Part shown: positions 1 to 7,142 of the stretch, piece after piece | Layout of the letters: each line of letters starts with the position of its first letter | How positions within the stretch are numbered: position 1 is the first letter of the stretch | NCBI GenBank assembly: GCA_002887195.1 | Contig: PJAB01001416.1 | Location: forward strand, 1-14,645 | Direction: 5' to 3' | Origin: Chrysochromulina parva | Lineage: Eukaryota > Haptophyta > Prymnesiales > Chrysochromulinaceae | Length of the DNA stretch: 14,645 nt | Notes under the pieces: generated by a model | The model's database searches: none | Told to the model about the DNA's origin: nothing | What the model saw: the letters and a program-made list of their open reading frames with translations, nothing else | Translations under genes and position numbers: made by a program

Positions 1-115
1 GAGGTCATCAGAGGTCATCAGAGGTCATCAGAGGTCATCAGAGGTCATCAGAGGTCATCAGAGGTCATCAGAGGTCATCAGAGGTCATCAGGAGGCAATC
101 AGAGGCCATCCTCAC
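1..115 (-). other. KLHDC4 intron 2, 5' part, with the same 10-nt array
   Basis: The donor is ACACCAG|GTGAGG at 116/115, after kelch codons GVHDEDTP. The intron continues past the left edge of the window, so its acceptor is not visible. After CTCTGATTGCC it becomes nine perfect TGATGACCTC units (1-90 on the plus strand as GAGGTCATCA). The unit is identical to that in intron 1 of the same gene, so either the array was copied between introns or both come from one repeat family. Confidence 0.85.
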
Positions 116-1282
116 CTGGTGTATCCTCATCGTGTACACCACCCCAGACAAGGAGACGGCGCCGGTGCTGCACCATGACGAACCCCGAGCGCGCCGAGGG
201 CGCCGCGCCGCTCTTCTTCGCCGTATCCCAACGGCCGGTAGAGGGGTCGAAGGTCCACAGATCGCGATACTCGACGCCGACGTCGCTGAGCTCCTCGACC
301 TGCGCCTTGTCTTTATGCGAGTCGAACTGCTGCATGGCCACCTGATGAGGGAGGCAATCAGACTGATGAGGACATGGCCACCTTCTTCTTGAAGTCATCA
401 GAAGTCATCAGAGGTCATCAGAGGTCATCAGAGGTCATCAGAGGTCATCAGCATGGCCACCTTCTTCTTGAAGTAGCCGCCGTAGAGCAGCACCAGCCCC
501 TGCGAGTCGGCGCCGCCCGTTGGGTCCACGGCTAGCTGGAAGCCTGAGCGAGGCGATGGGACGGGAGCGCCGGGCTCGGGTGTGATGTGGGTCCACTTGT
601 GCAGGGTCAGGTCGAAGAGGTAGAGGTCGTTGTAGTACTTGACGTCGCGCAGGTTATCGAAGAAACCGCCGAAGACGAGCAGCTGGTCGCGCACGTGCAC
701 CATCCGGTGCCCCGAGCGCGGCGACGGGCCGTTCTTAGCCGACTCCTGCTCCCACTCCATCCGCGTCAGGTCGAGGCACCAAAAGTCGCGGTAGTGGTGG
801 AACTTTGTCTGGTCGCCGGAGGAGAACTCGCCGCCGAAGATGTAAAGGCTGCCACCCGCCGAGGGCACCGCCACCGCCTGGTGCGACGAGCGCGGCGGCG
901 GCGTGTTCGGGATGAGCACGTGCTTCCACTCGTTGCGCTTGATCGAGTACCGGTACAGGTCGGCGTAAAAGACGTTTTTCTTGCCGTCGTAGCGCTCGCC
1001 GCCGAAGAACAGCAACTCGTCCTTGCTCGGGTGCACGGTCAGCGTGCCGTTGGCGCGCGGCGACGGTGGCGGCACCACCTCCTCCTTGACCACCTTTGTC
1101 GCCGACGTCATCTTTCGGAACTCGTCGAGGATCGATTCGAGGTCCTCCTCGTCCTTTTTGTTGGCGCCACGCTTCTCCTTCTTGGCCTGCGACTTGTTCA
1201 CCTTGGCCTCGGTGTGCGCGCGCGTCTCTCCGCGCCGCTCTGCCCGCTTGGCCTTGGCCGCCTTCGAGTCGCGTTTTCCCAT
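116..1282 (-). CDS. KLHDC4: KLHDC4-type kelch-repeat protein, 3' partial
   Basis: Minus-strand gene whose 3' end lies beyond base 1. Exon 1 is 1282-461 (274 codons), exon 2 is 341-116 (75 codons plus one base). The start is the ATG at 1282, giving MGKRDSKAAK, as in the basic MGK start of KLHDC4 relatives; the open frame upstream has no convincing start. The N-terminus is Lys/Arg-rich (residues 1-45), followed by an acidic helix (DEEDLESILDEFRK) and PPPSPRANGTLTVHPSKDEL, the family's entry into the propeller. Kelch Gly-Gly pairs sit at about residues 94, 150, 205 and 268, each followed by a conserved Tyr and Trp; a fifth blade (WGGVHDED) ends exon 2. Splicing joins YGGYFKKK to VAMQQFDSHK. The family (human KLHDC4, yeast Kel3) has six kelch blades and a poorly defined scaffold role, so roughly the C-terminal half is missing here. 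Family assignment is firm; molecular function is not. Confidence 0.9.
342..460 (-). other. KLHDC4 intron 1 (119 nt), exon-copy plus 10-mer array
   Basis: The donor is AAGAAG|GTGGCC at 461/460 and the acceptor CCTCATCAG|GTGGCC at 342/341; both junctions are in phase 0. The first ten intron bases (GTGGCCATGC, 460-451) are identical to the first ten bases of exon 2 (341-332). A third copy of GTGGCCATG lies inside the intron at 381-373, preceded by the exon's own AC-TTC-AAG-AAG-AAG, so 23 bp of the exon 1/intron junction (474-452) recur at 395-373. Between them lie six 10-nt units. Retention would hit a TGA at 430-428. Confidence 0.85.
391..450 (-). repeat. 10-nt tandem array in KLHDC4 intron 1
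   Basis: Six head-to-tail units read TGATGACCTC (four) or TGATGACTTC (two) on the gene's strand. Every unit contains CTGAT across its boundary, a good match to the CTRAY branch-point consensus. The last TGATGACTTC runs directly into the internal copy of exonic AAGAAG-GTGGCCATG. Confidence 0.95.
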
Positions 1283-1726
1283 ATGGTGAGTTCTATAGTG
1301 CGTGCCTCGGACGCGCTGTCTTGTGCGTTTCGAATTCCGCAAACTCCGTCAGTCAGTCAGTTCGTCGCGGTCCGCCGCGCACTCCAGGTTGATTACCCCT
1401 CCACCCCTGGGCTCGGTTGTTTACAGCACAAAAAGCAACTGTTTACCATTTGCAGCTGAATCCCACATGGACATGCCACACGGATCACACTCTGGGCACA
1501 ACACTCAGGGAGCCCCTCGTAAGCAACACGTGACACTCCCCCCCCGGGTTCTCGGACGCGGTGGCCGTTGTTGTGACGCGACCCGGCTCCATGCGGATGC
1601 CCCGTCTCTATTGCGCCATCACGCACGCTCCGCCTTCGAGCCCGCGGCCTGTTCTCTGCACAAAGCCCCAAGCCCCCAACAGGTTGCGCGCCATGACGGG
1701 CGTCATCACGCACGCTCCGCGTTCGC
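1283..1726. other. Intergenic: KLHDC4 upstream region and RSP4/6 3' flank
   Basis: This 444-bp gap separates two minus-strand genes and must hold the KLHDC4 promoter and 5' UTR plus the 3' end of the radial-spoke gene. It has a run of eight C at about 1539-1546 and a 17-bp direct repeat (CATCACGCACGCTCCGC at 1617-1633 and 1704-1720). I see no TATA box, RNA gene or convincing additional ORF; reading frames through it are shadows. Confidence 0.6.
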
Positions 1727-3378
1727 TCACTCGGCAGGGTCCGGCATGGCGGCGGCCTCCTCAGCGAGCGCCGCCATGGCGAGCTTGACGAAGGCGGCGT
1801 TCTCCTCGTCGAGCGGCGTGTCGAGCTGCTCCTCGAGCTCCGCCGGCTCGTACTGGAAGGGTGGCGGCGGCTGCATTTTGAACGGCGCGTCGAGCGCCTC
1901 GAGGCCGAAACCAACGTACAGCTGAGCGACGGTGTCCTTCTTGCCGACGAGCTGGTACGCGTTGTACGCGCCCGGCCACTTGAGAGAGCGCGCAACGGCG
2001 ACGGCGGGGCCGCCGTGCGTGTACGTGGTGACCATCCACGCGCTCGCGTCGATGGGTGATAGCGGCTTGAGCTCTGGCTCTGGCTTGGGCAGCTTGGACA
2101 CCTCCCCCTCTGCAAGCTCCTCTTCGGGCGGTGGCGGGTTGACCGTCCGCCCGATTTGGAGTAGGCCGTAATAGCGCGTGCACCAGCCCTTCACGTCCCC
2201 AAGCTTGACGGTGGGCGTCGGCTTGTAGTCCTCGTCCTCGTTCTGCGCGGGCATCGCGCCCGGTTCGTACTCCTCCGGCATCTTGAACTTGTTGACCGCC
2301 GTCAGCGTCGTGCCGTGAACGATGCGAGCGATCAGGGCACGCAGATACTCATTCTCCTTGCCGGGGAAGGGCGGGTAAGCACGCACCTCGGCGCTCAGGT
2401 TCCCGGTCAGGAACTTGTAGATGGGCCGCGATGACACGATCGCGTGTGGCGTCACGTCCGGCAGCACCGTCCACGCCGCCGCCGGGTCGTTGGCTACAAA
2501 GTAGACGAATTCATTGGAGCCGGTGCCGCTCTCCTCGACGGGTGCGCCCGGCGGCGGCGGCGGCGGATCGCCCTCCGGAGGGTCAGGCGGCGACTCGTAC
2601 TTCGCCTCGGCAACGTAGTAGTCGGCGCCCGTGCCGAGCACCTTGCCAAAAAAGCGCACCTGCGACAGCTTTTTGGCCTGCTGCAGCGCGAGCAGCCCTG
2701 CATACACGCGGTACGTCTCCAGCTCGCTCAAGCCGACGCCCGCACTGCGAGCGAGCGAACAAAAGCACGCGCGAGATGGAGCACGGTGAGCGAGCGAGCG
2801 AGAAGCAGAGAGGCATGGGAGAGGGCGCAGCAACCGCGGCAGCCGCGCTCCGCCCTGGGATGGGCGGCGCGAGTGGCCGGCGTGTGGCAGCAGCGCGCGG
2901 CAGGCAGATCATGCTCGCCGCAGCGGCCGTTGCAGCAGCGCCTGAGGGGTTGGCCTGCAGCGGTGGTCGCAGCGGCGCTGATGGCGGTGAGGCCGGTGCC
3001 GCTCGCGGCTGCGGTGGGCGCCATGGCGGCCGCGCACCACTCAAAGAGAGCACGCTCTGAGAGCACATCCGTCACCACGCCCTGCTCCGCCGGCTCCTCG
3101 CCCGCCTTGGGAGGCGTCAAGATGGCCACGTTCGCCATGTGCCAGTGTTCGCCATGTGACACCGAACCCAACTCGGGCGGCGGCTGAGGCACCACCGCCA
3201 GTGCAGGGATGTAGTGCTTCTGCTTGCAGGCAAGCGAGACGCCCTCCAGCGCGTCGAGCGCGTTGTCAGGCTTCTGGTCGAGCAGCGTCGCGAGCACCTC
3301 AGTCAGGTGCGAGTAGACCGATACGCCATCAGCGTTGGTCTTCCTCAGGAACGCTTTCGCGTCCGCGACGGCAGGCAT
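1727..3378 (-). CDS. RSPH4A: Radial spoke head protein, RSP4/RSP6 (RSPH4A/6A) family
   Basis: Component of the radial spoke head in motile 9+2 axonemes; the family relays signals between the central pair and the dynein arms. Exon 1 is 3378-3038 (113 codons plus two bases), exon 2 is 2744-1727; the product is 452 aa, close to Chlamydomonas RSP4/RSP6 (about 460) and shorter than human RSPH4A. Start at 3378 gives MPAVADAKAFLRK with GTC before ATG. Family landmarks in order: HLTEVLATLLDQKPDNALDA in exon 1; FECAGVGLSELETYRVY across the splice; QVRFFGKVLGTGADYYVAEA; GSNEFVYFVANDP; FLTGNLSAEVRAYPPFPG and NEYLRALIARI; WPGAYNAYQLVGKKDTVAQL and YVGFG; then an acidic C-terminus. Proline-rich insertions (PPDPPEGDPPPPPPGAP) replace the acidic loop of animal homologues. 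Whether it corresponds to RSP4 or RSP6 cannot be told. Confidence 0.92.
2745..3037 (-). other. RSP4/6 intron (293 nt), no CTGAT array
   Basis: The donor is TTTGAGTG|GTGCGC at 3038/3037 and the acceptor TCGCTCGCAG|TGCGGG at 2745/2744, which restores FECAGVGL, the family sequence at this point. A donor two bases into GAG|TG (GA|GTGGTG) would also keep frame and give FDAGVGL. The intron is very GC-rich and stop-free in the exon 1 frame, and ends in a TCGC-type pyrimidine-rich run. It carries no CTGAT repeat and no clear copy of exon 2, unlike most other introns here. Confidence 0.75.
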
Positions 3379-3814
3379 GACGTTGCGCCAGCCTCCACTG
3401 CAAAAGCACCGACAACAGCAAGCCAAGGCGCCGTGCCGATCACTTCACTTGCAGCGAATGAGCCGCGTCGCTAGGGGGTCCGGAGAGTGTGCACGTCATG
3501 TGTTTCACAGCAGCAGTGACAGTTCGCGGCCCCCGTGCAGTCAGACTGACTTGACTTGACTTGGGATCCGGTGCGGACGTGCGGTCGTCGGTGCGCGCAC
3601 CGAGCGGGCCCGGGCGCTTGTGTATCTGCTATCTCGCCGAGAGGGCCCTGAAACGAACGAACGAAGGACCCGGGCGCGCCGTCTCGCATGTCCGTAGCAC
3701 CGTTGTGTGCGGTGTGGGTGTCGTGTCTGTGTGACCCATTAAGTGGTTCGAGACGTCTCGACACTGCGTGAAGTGAGACGGAAGCGAGTCAGTGCGGTTT
3801 CTATCTTACAAAGA
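3379..3814. other. Intergenic: upstream of RSP4/6
   Basis: A 436-bp gap holding the RSP4/6 promoter and the 3' end of the next minus-strand gene. It contains small simple repeats: GACTT three times at 3548-3562 and ACGA three times at 3653-3664. I did not find a recognisable ciliary X-box, TATA box or RNA gene. Confidence 0.55.
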
Positions 3815-4348
3815 CTATCTCCTCATCTCGGGCGCCATCATCATCATCACTTGCGCGGGCACCATCGTCACCATCATTGGCTGCCCCGGCTGCAGCTGCT
3901 GCTGCTGCGGCGGCGGACCCATCATTATCATCACCCGCGCTGGCGCCATGCCTGTTGCCTGCAAGTAGCCAGCGCCATGAGCGAGGGCGGGCGCGCCGAC
4001 GCCGCCATTACTCGCGCCGACCTGTCCAATTTTCTGCTCAAAGCCCATGTGCGAGTACACCTTTGCGCCCTTGAGCATCGCCACTGAAATCTGTCGGTCC
4101 CATCCATTGATGCCCGCCTTACATGCTGGCCAGGGGCCGGCGTAGAGGCACCTCGATGCTGTGCCAGCGACTTTACTGGCGGCGGCCGCATTGGCGATCG
4201 GTGGTGCCTTGCTGGACAGCGCGTTGTAGTTCAAGATGCTCATCGTGGTCGCCGCGAGGCCGCCGCGCGCCTGCGTGAAGGCGAGGCTATTGGCCCGTGT
4301 CCAAGCGGGTGCATGCACGTCGGCAAGAGTGGAGGAGGAGGAGGACAT
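3815..4348 (-). CDS. Hypothetical protein with Pro/Gln/Met-rich tail
   Basis: Single open frame of 177 codons, family not recognised. Third positions are mostly G or C, as in the neighbouring real genes, and the frame is free of stops, which supports coding. The N-terminus (MSSSSSTLADVHAPAWTRAN) has Ser and Arg but only one acidic residue, so it could be an organelle transit peptide; an internal ATG at 4243 (MSILNYNAL) has a better start context (A at -3) and may be the real start. The middle has CLYAGPWPACKAGINGWDRQ, with two cysteines and three tryptophans/tyrosines. The C-terminus is low complexity: GPPPQQQQLQPGQPMM followed by MVPAQVMMMMAPEMRR. No membrane segment or catalytic motif is visible. 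An intron or a longer gene structure cannot be excluded. Confidence 0.5.
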   Translation of the reverse strand: MSSSSSTLADVHAPAWTRANSLAFTQARGGLAATTMSILNYNALSSKAPPIANAAAASKVAGTASRCLYAGPWPACKAGINGWDRQISVAMLKGAKVYSHMGFEQKIGQVGASNGGVGAPALAHGAGYLQATGMAPARVMIMMGPPPQQQQLQPGQPMMVTMVPAQVMMMMAPEMRR

Positions 4349-4813
4349 TGACGCACTGTGGCTTGAGAGACCGTCCGTCCGAACGCCGACCGCGACGAGA
4401 AGGGGCGTCGTGCGACGTCAATGCCTCAAAAATGCGAAACAGACGCCCGTCAGAGCGCGTTTCGTCAGCAACTTCGCTGTTCGAGGCGCGGACCTCCCCG
4501 CGCTCACCACTCCACCGTCTCAAAATACGGCACCGCGTTTTCGGGTTTGGAATCAAATCAGATGCCCACGCACGCACGCAAAGGCGTACGCGCACCAATA
4601 CGTAATCATACCGCACGGATTACATGGCATACCGCACATTAGGGCTCGCAGGGTTGCTGGTGGGCCCCGGCAGCCCCGCTGGCACCCTGAATTCTAACCT
4701 GAATCTCTCCGTAATCCTCCGCCCCGTCTCTCTCCCAGAGACTGTCGCCACCCCGCCGTGGTCAGACTGTGCAGACACGATATGGCAGACACGCCCTCTC
4801 GGCGCACGCACCT
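4349..4813. other. Intergenic, 465 bp, nothing recognised
   Basis: Lies between two minus-strand genes and should contain the promoter of the gene ending at 3815 and the 3' flank of the gene at 4814. A short CACG-type repeat run is present near 4566-4579. Short reading frames on both strands have no protein-like features. No RNA gene or repeat of note was seen. Confidence 0.5.
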
Positions 4814-5839
4814 TCAGCGCCGGCGCTTCTGCTGACGAACGAGCTCCGCGAGTGGCATGGCCGTACGCTCGACCGCCTCGGCTGTGCGCAGTGCGCCGTC
4901 GAGCACCGGCAGCATGCCGGCGAGAGCGGCGAGCAGCTCCGAGGACGCGTTCGTCTCCAGGCAAGCAAGGTCGCCGCGCGGTCGGCGCGCCGTCTTGGGC
5001 ACGGCCGCCGATGGTGCGCGCATGAGCTGCGTCGCCACGGCCGAGGACGCCTCCTCGCTCGAGGGCGGCGGCGGCTCAAGGCTAGGCTCGCACAGTGCGT
5101 CAATAGGAGACGTGGCTGAGGGTGGAGGAGCCGGAGCAATGGGCACTCCCCACTCGGTATCTTCCCAATCATCCATGGGCAGCACCCACTCGTTGAGCGC
5201 CTCGTCAGTGTGCGCCTCCTCATCGCGCGCCTCCTCCGGCGCCTCGCCCGTTGCCATCTGCTCCTCGGGCTCCAACGGCTGCTCGAGAAGGACTGACTCG
5301 CGACGCTTCTCCATCAGGATGGACTCGCGCTTGCGCTGCACGCTCACGCGCTGCTCATCGCTCAAGGGCCCGATGGGGCGCGGCTCGGAAAGCGCAGACG
5401 ACAGCCTGAGCGGCGGCACCCCCTTGGTCGGAGTAGAGCGCACCCACTTCTCAATGTCTTTCTTGTCCGGCACAGTCACGACCTTCTTCTTCTGGTCCGC
5501 AAGCAAAAACGGGTTGCTCTTGATGCCCTCTGACATGCTGTGACCCCCATAGGAGGGCTCGAGTGAGAGCTTAGGCGGCAGCTTGGGCGGCGCAACCTGG
5601 CCCTTGTTCTCTCCACCCGCGCCGGACATCCGGCGCGTTGAAGCCAGGCCCTCCTTTGGCGGCCGCTCCTTGCGCGATGAGGCACGTGGGCCCGGCGAGG
5701 AGACCTCCTTCAACTTGTTCGTCGAGAGGTTCTTGTTCGAGGAGCGCGCACGGTTGACACGCTCGTTGTAGCGCGCAACGGGGCACAGCGCACGGCGCAT
5801 CGGCTCGGCAGCGGGCGTCGATTCCATCTCGATCGGCAT
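4814..5839 (-). CDS. Hypothetical low-complexity charged protein
   Basis: Product of 341 aa from the ATG at 5839; the next in-frame ATG at 5827 has the better context (GAG before ATGG). The open frame extends upstream to 5971 but without an ATG, so I end the CDS at 5839. The chain looks largely disordered: a basic N-terminal third (RYNERVNRARSSNKNL), a KKK-VVTVPDKKDIEKWVRSTP stretch, a predicted charged helix (SVQRKRESILMEKRRESVLL), an acidic/tryptophan patch (LPMDDWEDTEWGVP), then a Pro/Ser-rich region and a more ordered Leu/Ala-rich helix near the end (ELLAALAGMLPVLDGALRTA) with a terminal KRRR. No domain recognised and no signal peptide or membrane segment. It could be a cytoskeletal or nuclear adaptor, but nothing in the sequence proves that. 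It is divergent to the gene at 6071. Confidence 0.6.
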   Translation of the reverse strand: MPIEMESTPAAEPMRRALCPVARYNERVNRARSSNKNLSTNKLKEVSSPGPRASSRKERPPKEGLASTRRMSGAGGENKGQVAPPKLPPKLSLEPSYGGHSMSEGIKSNPFLLADQKKKVVTVPDKKDIEKWVRSTPTKGVPPLRLSSALSEPRPIGPLSDEQRVSVQRKRESILMEKRRESVLLEQPLEPEEQMATGEAPEEARDEEAHTDEALNEWVLPMDDWEDTEWGVPIAPAPPPSATSPIDALCEPSLEPPPPSSEEASSAVATQLMRAPSAAVPKTARRPRGDLACLETNASSELLAALAGMLPVLDGALRTAEAVERTAMPLAELVRQQKRRR

Positions 5840-6070
5840 CGGGAGAGCGGATTTTGGCTTCTGTGCGCGGCGCTCGCCATTGCCAAATTTGGCGATCGCC
5901 ACTCCGTTTTGGGGTCCATCTCTCAAAACTCCAACCCGTTCTGGGGCACTCTCGACCAGACGCACAAGCAACGAGGCGCGCTATATCTGCATGCTATATC
6001 ATACGGAGATTGCGTTCGTTCACACAACAACCTCTCGCGGAACTCTCGCGCCTCTGACTCGCGACACGCG
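5840..6070. promoter_or_regulatory. Divergent promoter with overlapping palindromes
   Basis: A 231-bp gap between two start codons on opposite strands, so it probably serves as a bidirectional promoter. It contains GCCAAATTTGGC (5882-5893), a perfect 12-nt palindrome, overlapping GGCGATCGCC (5891-5900), a perfect 10-nt palindrome; together they contain TTTGGCG, similar to an E2F-type core. Promoter function is inferred from position only. Confidence 0.45.
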
Positions 6071-6856
6071 ATGCCGCAAGACAGCGTTCGCAGCGAGCCC
6101 GTCGCTGAATGGCGCGCTGCGTTTGGCGGTTGCAGATCCATCCTCGAGGCATTGGCCAAGGCGAGCGACGATGACGGCCGCGCGGCCGCACGCATGTGGT
6201 GGGTCGCCTGCATGGGGGCTCAACTGAACGCCTGCCGATCCAAGCACAATGAATGGAAGGAGCAGGCGGCTGCAGAGCTGCCCAAGCAGCTGCAGGCAGA
6301 GCACACGGAACGGGCGGTGATGCTTCCAGGCTTTGAGCCGCTCGCACAGTGTATCCTCGATCGTGGCGCCGCCATCGGCGTCAACCCTGCGGTGACACTC
6401 GACCACGTGGAGAATGAAGGTGGGAGGCAGTTTGCAGCCTCCGACTGGAAGCGTGCCGTGGGCGAGGTGGAGCCGCTACGCCGCAATTTGCAACTAGGCT
6501 TCCTACGCCGCGCGAACGAGCAGGGCTTTTTGCGCCGCTCCATTCGGAGAGCTTCGGATGGCGGCAAGGGCCAGGTGTCGCTCGCGCCGTCGGCGGCTGA
6601 AATGGACGTGGACGAGCTCAGAGTGTGCCAAGTGTGGATGTACGGCCTCGCGAGCCGTTTGACCGCCTGCCATCGCGCCGCGAGCGAGTTTGCGATCGCC
6701 GCGGGCATGGTCGATCCGAACTCGCCGCTGAAAGGCTACGATGAGGAGCGCTGGGATCCAACTGAGCCACCTTGGCAGCGCATGGAGATTTGCGTGCACA
6801 CGCAGGCGAGTAAGGCGGGAACGGAGGCCGACGCAGCGTGGAGGCCAAAGTTTTGA
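6071..6856 (+). CDS. Hypothetical protein, 261 aa
   Basis: Not recognised. The frame opens well upstream but the first ATG is at 6071 (MPQDSVRSEPVAEWRAAFGG), with G at -3. The protein looks globular and mostly helical, with well-spaced aromatic residues: ARMWWVACMGAQLNACRSKH, LPGFEPLAQCILDRG, ASDWKRAVGEVEPLRRNLQL, an arginine-rich stretch GFLRRANEQGFLRRSIRRAS, and ELRVCQVWMYGLASRLTACH. The repeated GFLRR..  GFLRR..RR pattern is a small internal duplication. No signal peptide, membrane segment or known catalytic motif is visible. It is divergent to the gene ending at 4814 and upstream of ABCF2 on the same strand, 286 bp apart. Coding is supported by length, GC-rich third positions and amino-acid composition. 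Confidence 0.6.
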   Translation: MPQDSVRSEPVAEWRAAFGGCRSILEALAKASDDDGRAAARMWWVACMGAQLNACRSKHNEWKEQAAAELPKQLQAEHTERAVMLPGFEPLAQCILDRGAAIGVNPAVTLDHVENEGGRQFAASDWKRAVGEVEPLRRNLQLGFLRRANEQGFLRRSIRRASDGGKGQVSLAPSAAEMDVDELRVCQVWMYGLASRLTACHRAASEFAIAAGMVDPNSPLKGYDEERWDPTEPPWQRMEICVHTQASKAGTEADAAWRPKF

Positions 6857-7142
6857 AGAAACTCAGGTCCGAGCGTGTTGCCTGGCGCGAGTGCGTGGCG
6901 AGAGAGTTGTGCGGGAGATCAAGGGACCTCGAGACCCGCGGGAGCCCTGGTGATTCTCTGTGGGACACGGCGTGGTCTACCGGTAACTCGTGTGAGGGTT
7001 TTGACAGATGGTGTGATCGGCCCGACGGCCCCTCGTGTGATCGGCGACGCGTCGCGTCTGAATTTCAGTAGAGGCCCGCCCCCGCGGACGGCGGCGAGAT
7101 CGCGACGCACAAAAACGTGTCCTGGTCCGTGCAGCTATAGTC
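6857..7142. promoter_or_regulatory. Upstream region of ABCF2
   Basis: This 286-bp gap carries the 3' flank of the preceding gene and the ABCF2 promoter/5' UTR. GTGTGATCGGC occurs twice 24 bp apart (7011-7021 and 7035-7045), a possible regulatory direct repeat. No TATA box or initiator can be assigned with confidence. Confidence 0.4.

Noticed and set aside
1..90. Direct repeats resembling a CRISPR array
   Set aside because: The 10-nt units are contiguous with no spacers and lie in a spliceosomal intron of a eukaryotic gene.
391..450. C/D-box snoRNA suggested by TGATGA and CTGA motifs
   Set aside because: The motifs repeat every 10 nt with no guide spacing, and CTGATGA lacks the purine before TGATGA; simple repeats explain them.
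587..1459. 290-codon plus-strand ORF opposite KLHDC4
   Set aside because: It is the antisense shadow of the kelch exon: Val/Arg/His-rich with no protein-like features, a common result of GC-rich coding sequence.
1617..1720. 17-bp direct repeat upstream of KLHDC4
   Set aside because: Two copies 87 bp apart with no other structure; too little to call a regulatory or mobile element.
1393..2115. 240-codon minus-strand ORF overlapping RSP4/6
   Set aside because: Arg/Ser-rich alternative frame of the real radial-spoke exon and its flank.
3743..4087. His-rich plus-strand ORF (HHHHH tracts)
   Set aside because: The His runs are the reverse of the Met-rich ATG runs of the minus-strand ORF, which has the better codon usage.
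5840..5971. N-terminal extension of the gene ending at 4814
   Set aside because: The extension has no ATG; the first ATG is at 5839. A spliced upstream exon remains possible.
5909..6070. N-terminal extension of the gene at 6071
   Set aside because: The open frame here starts with TTG and contains no ATG before 6071.
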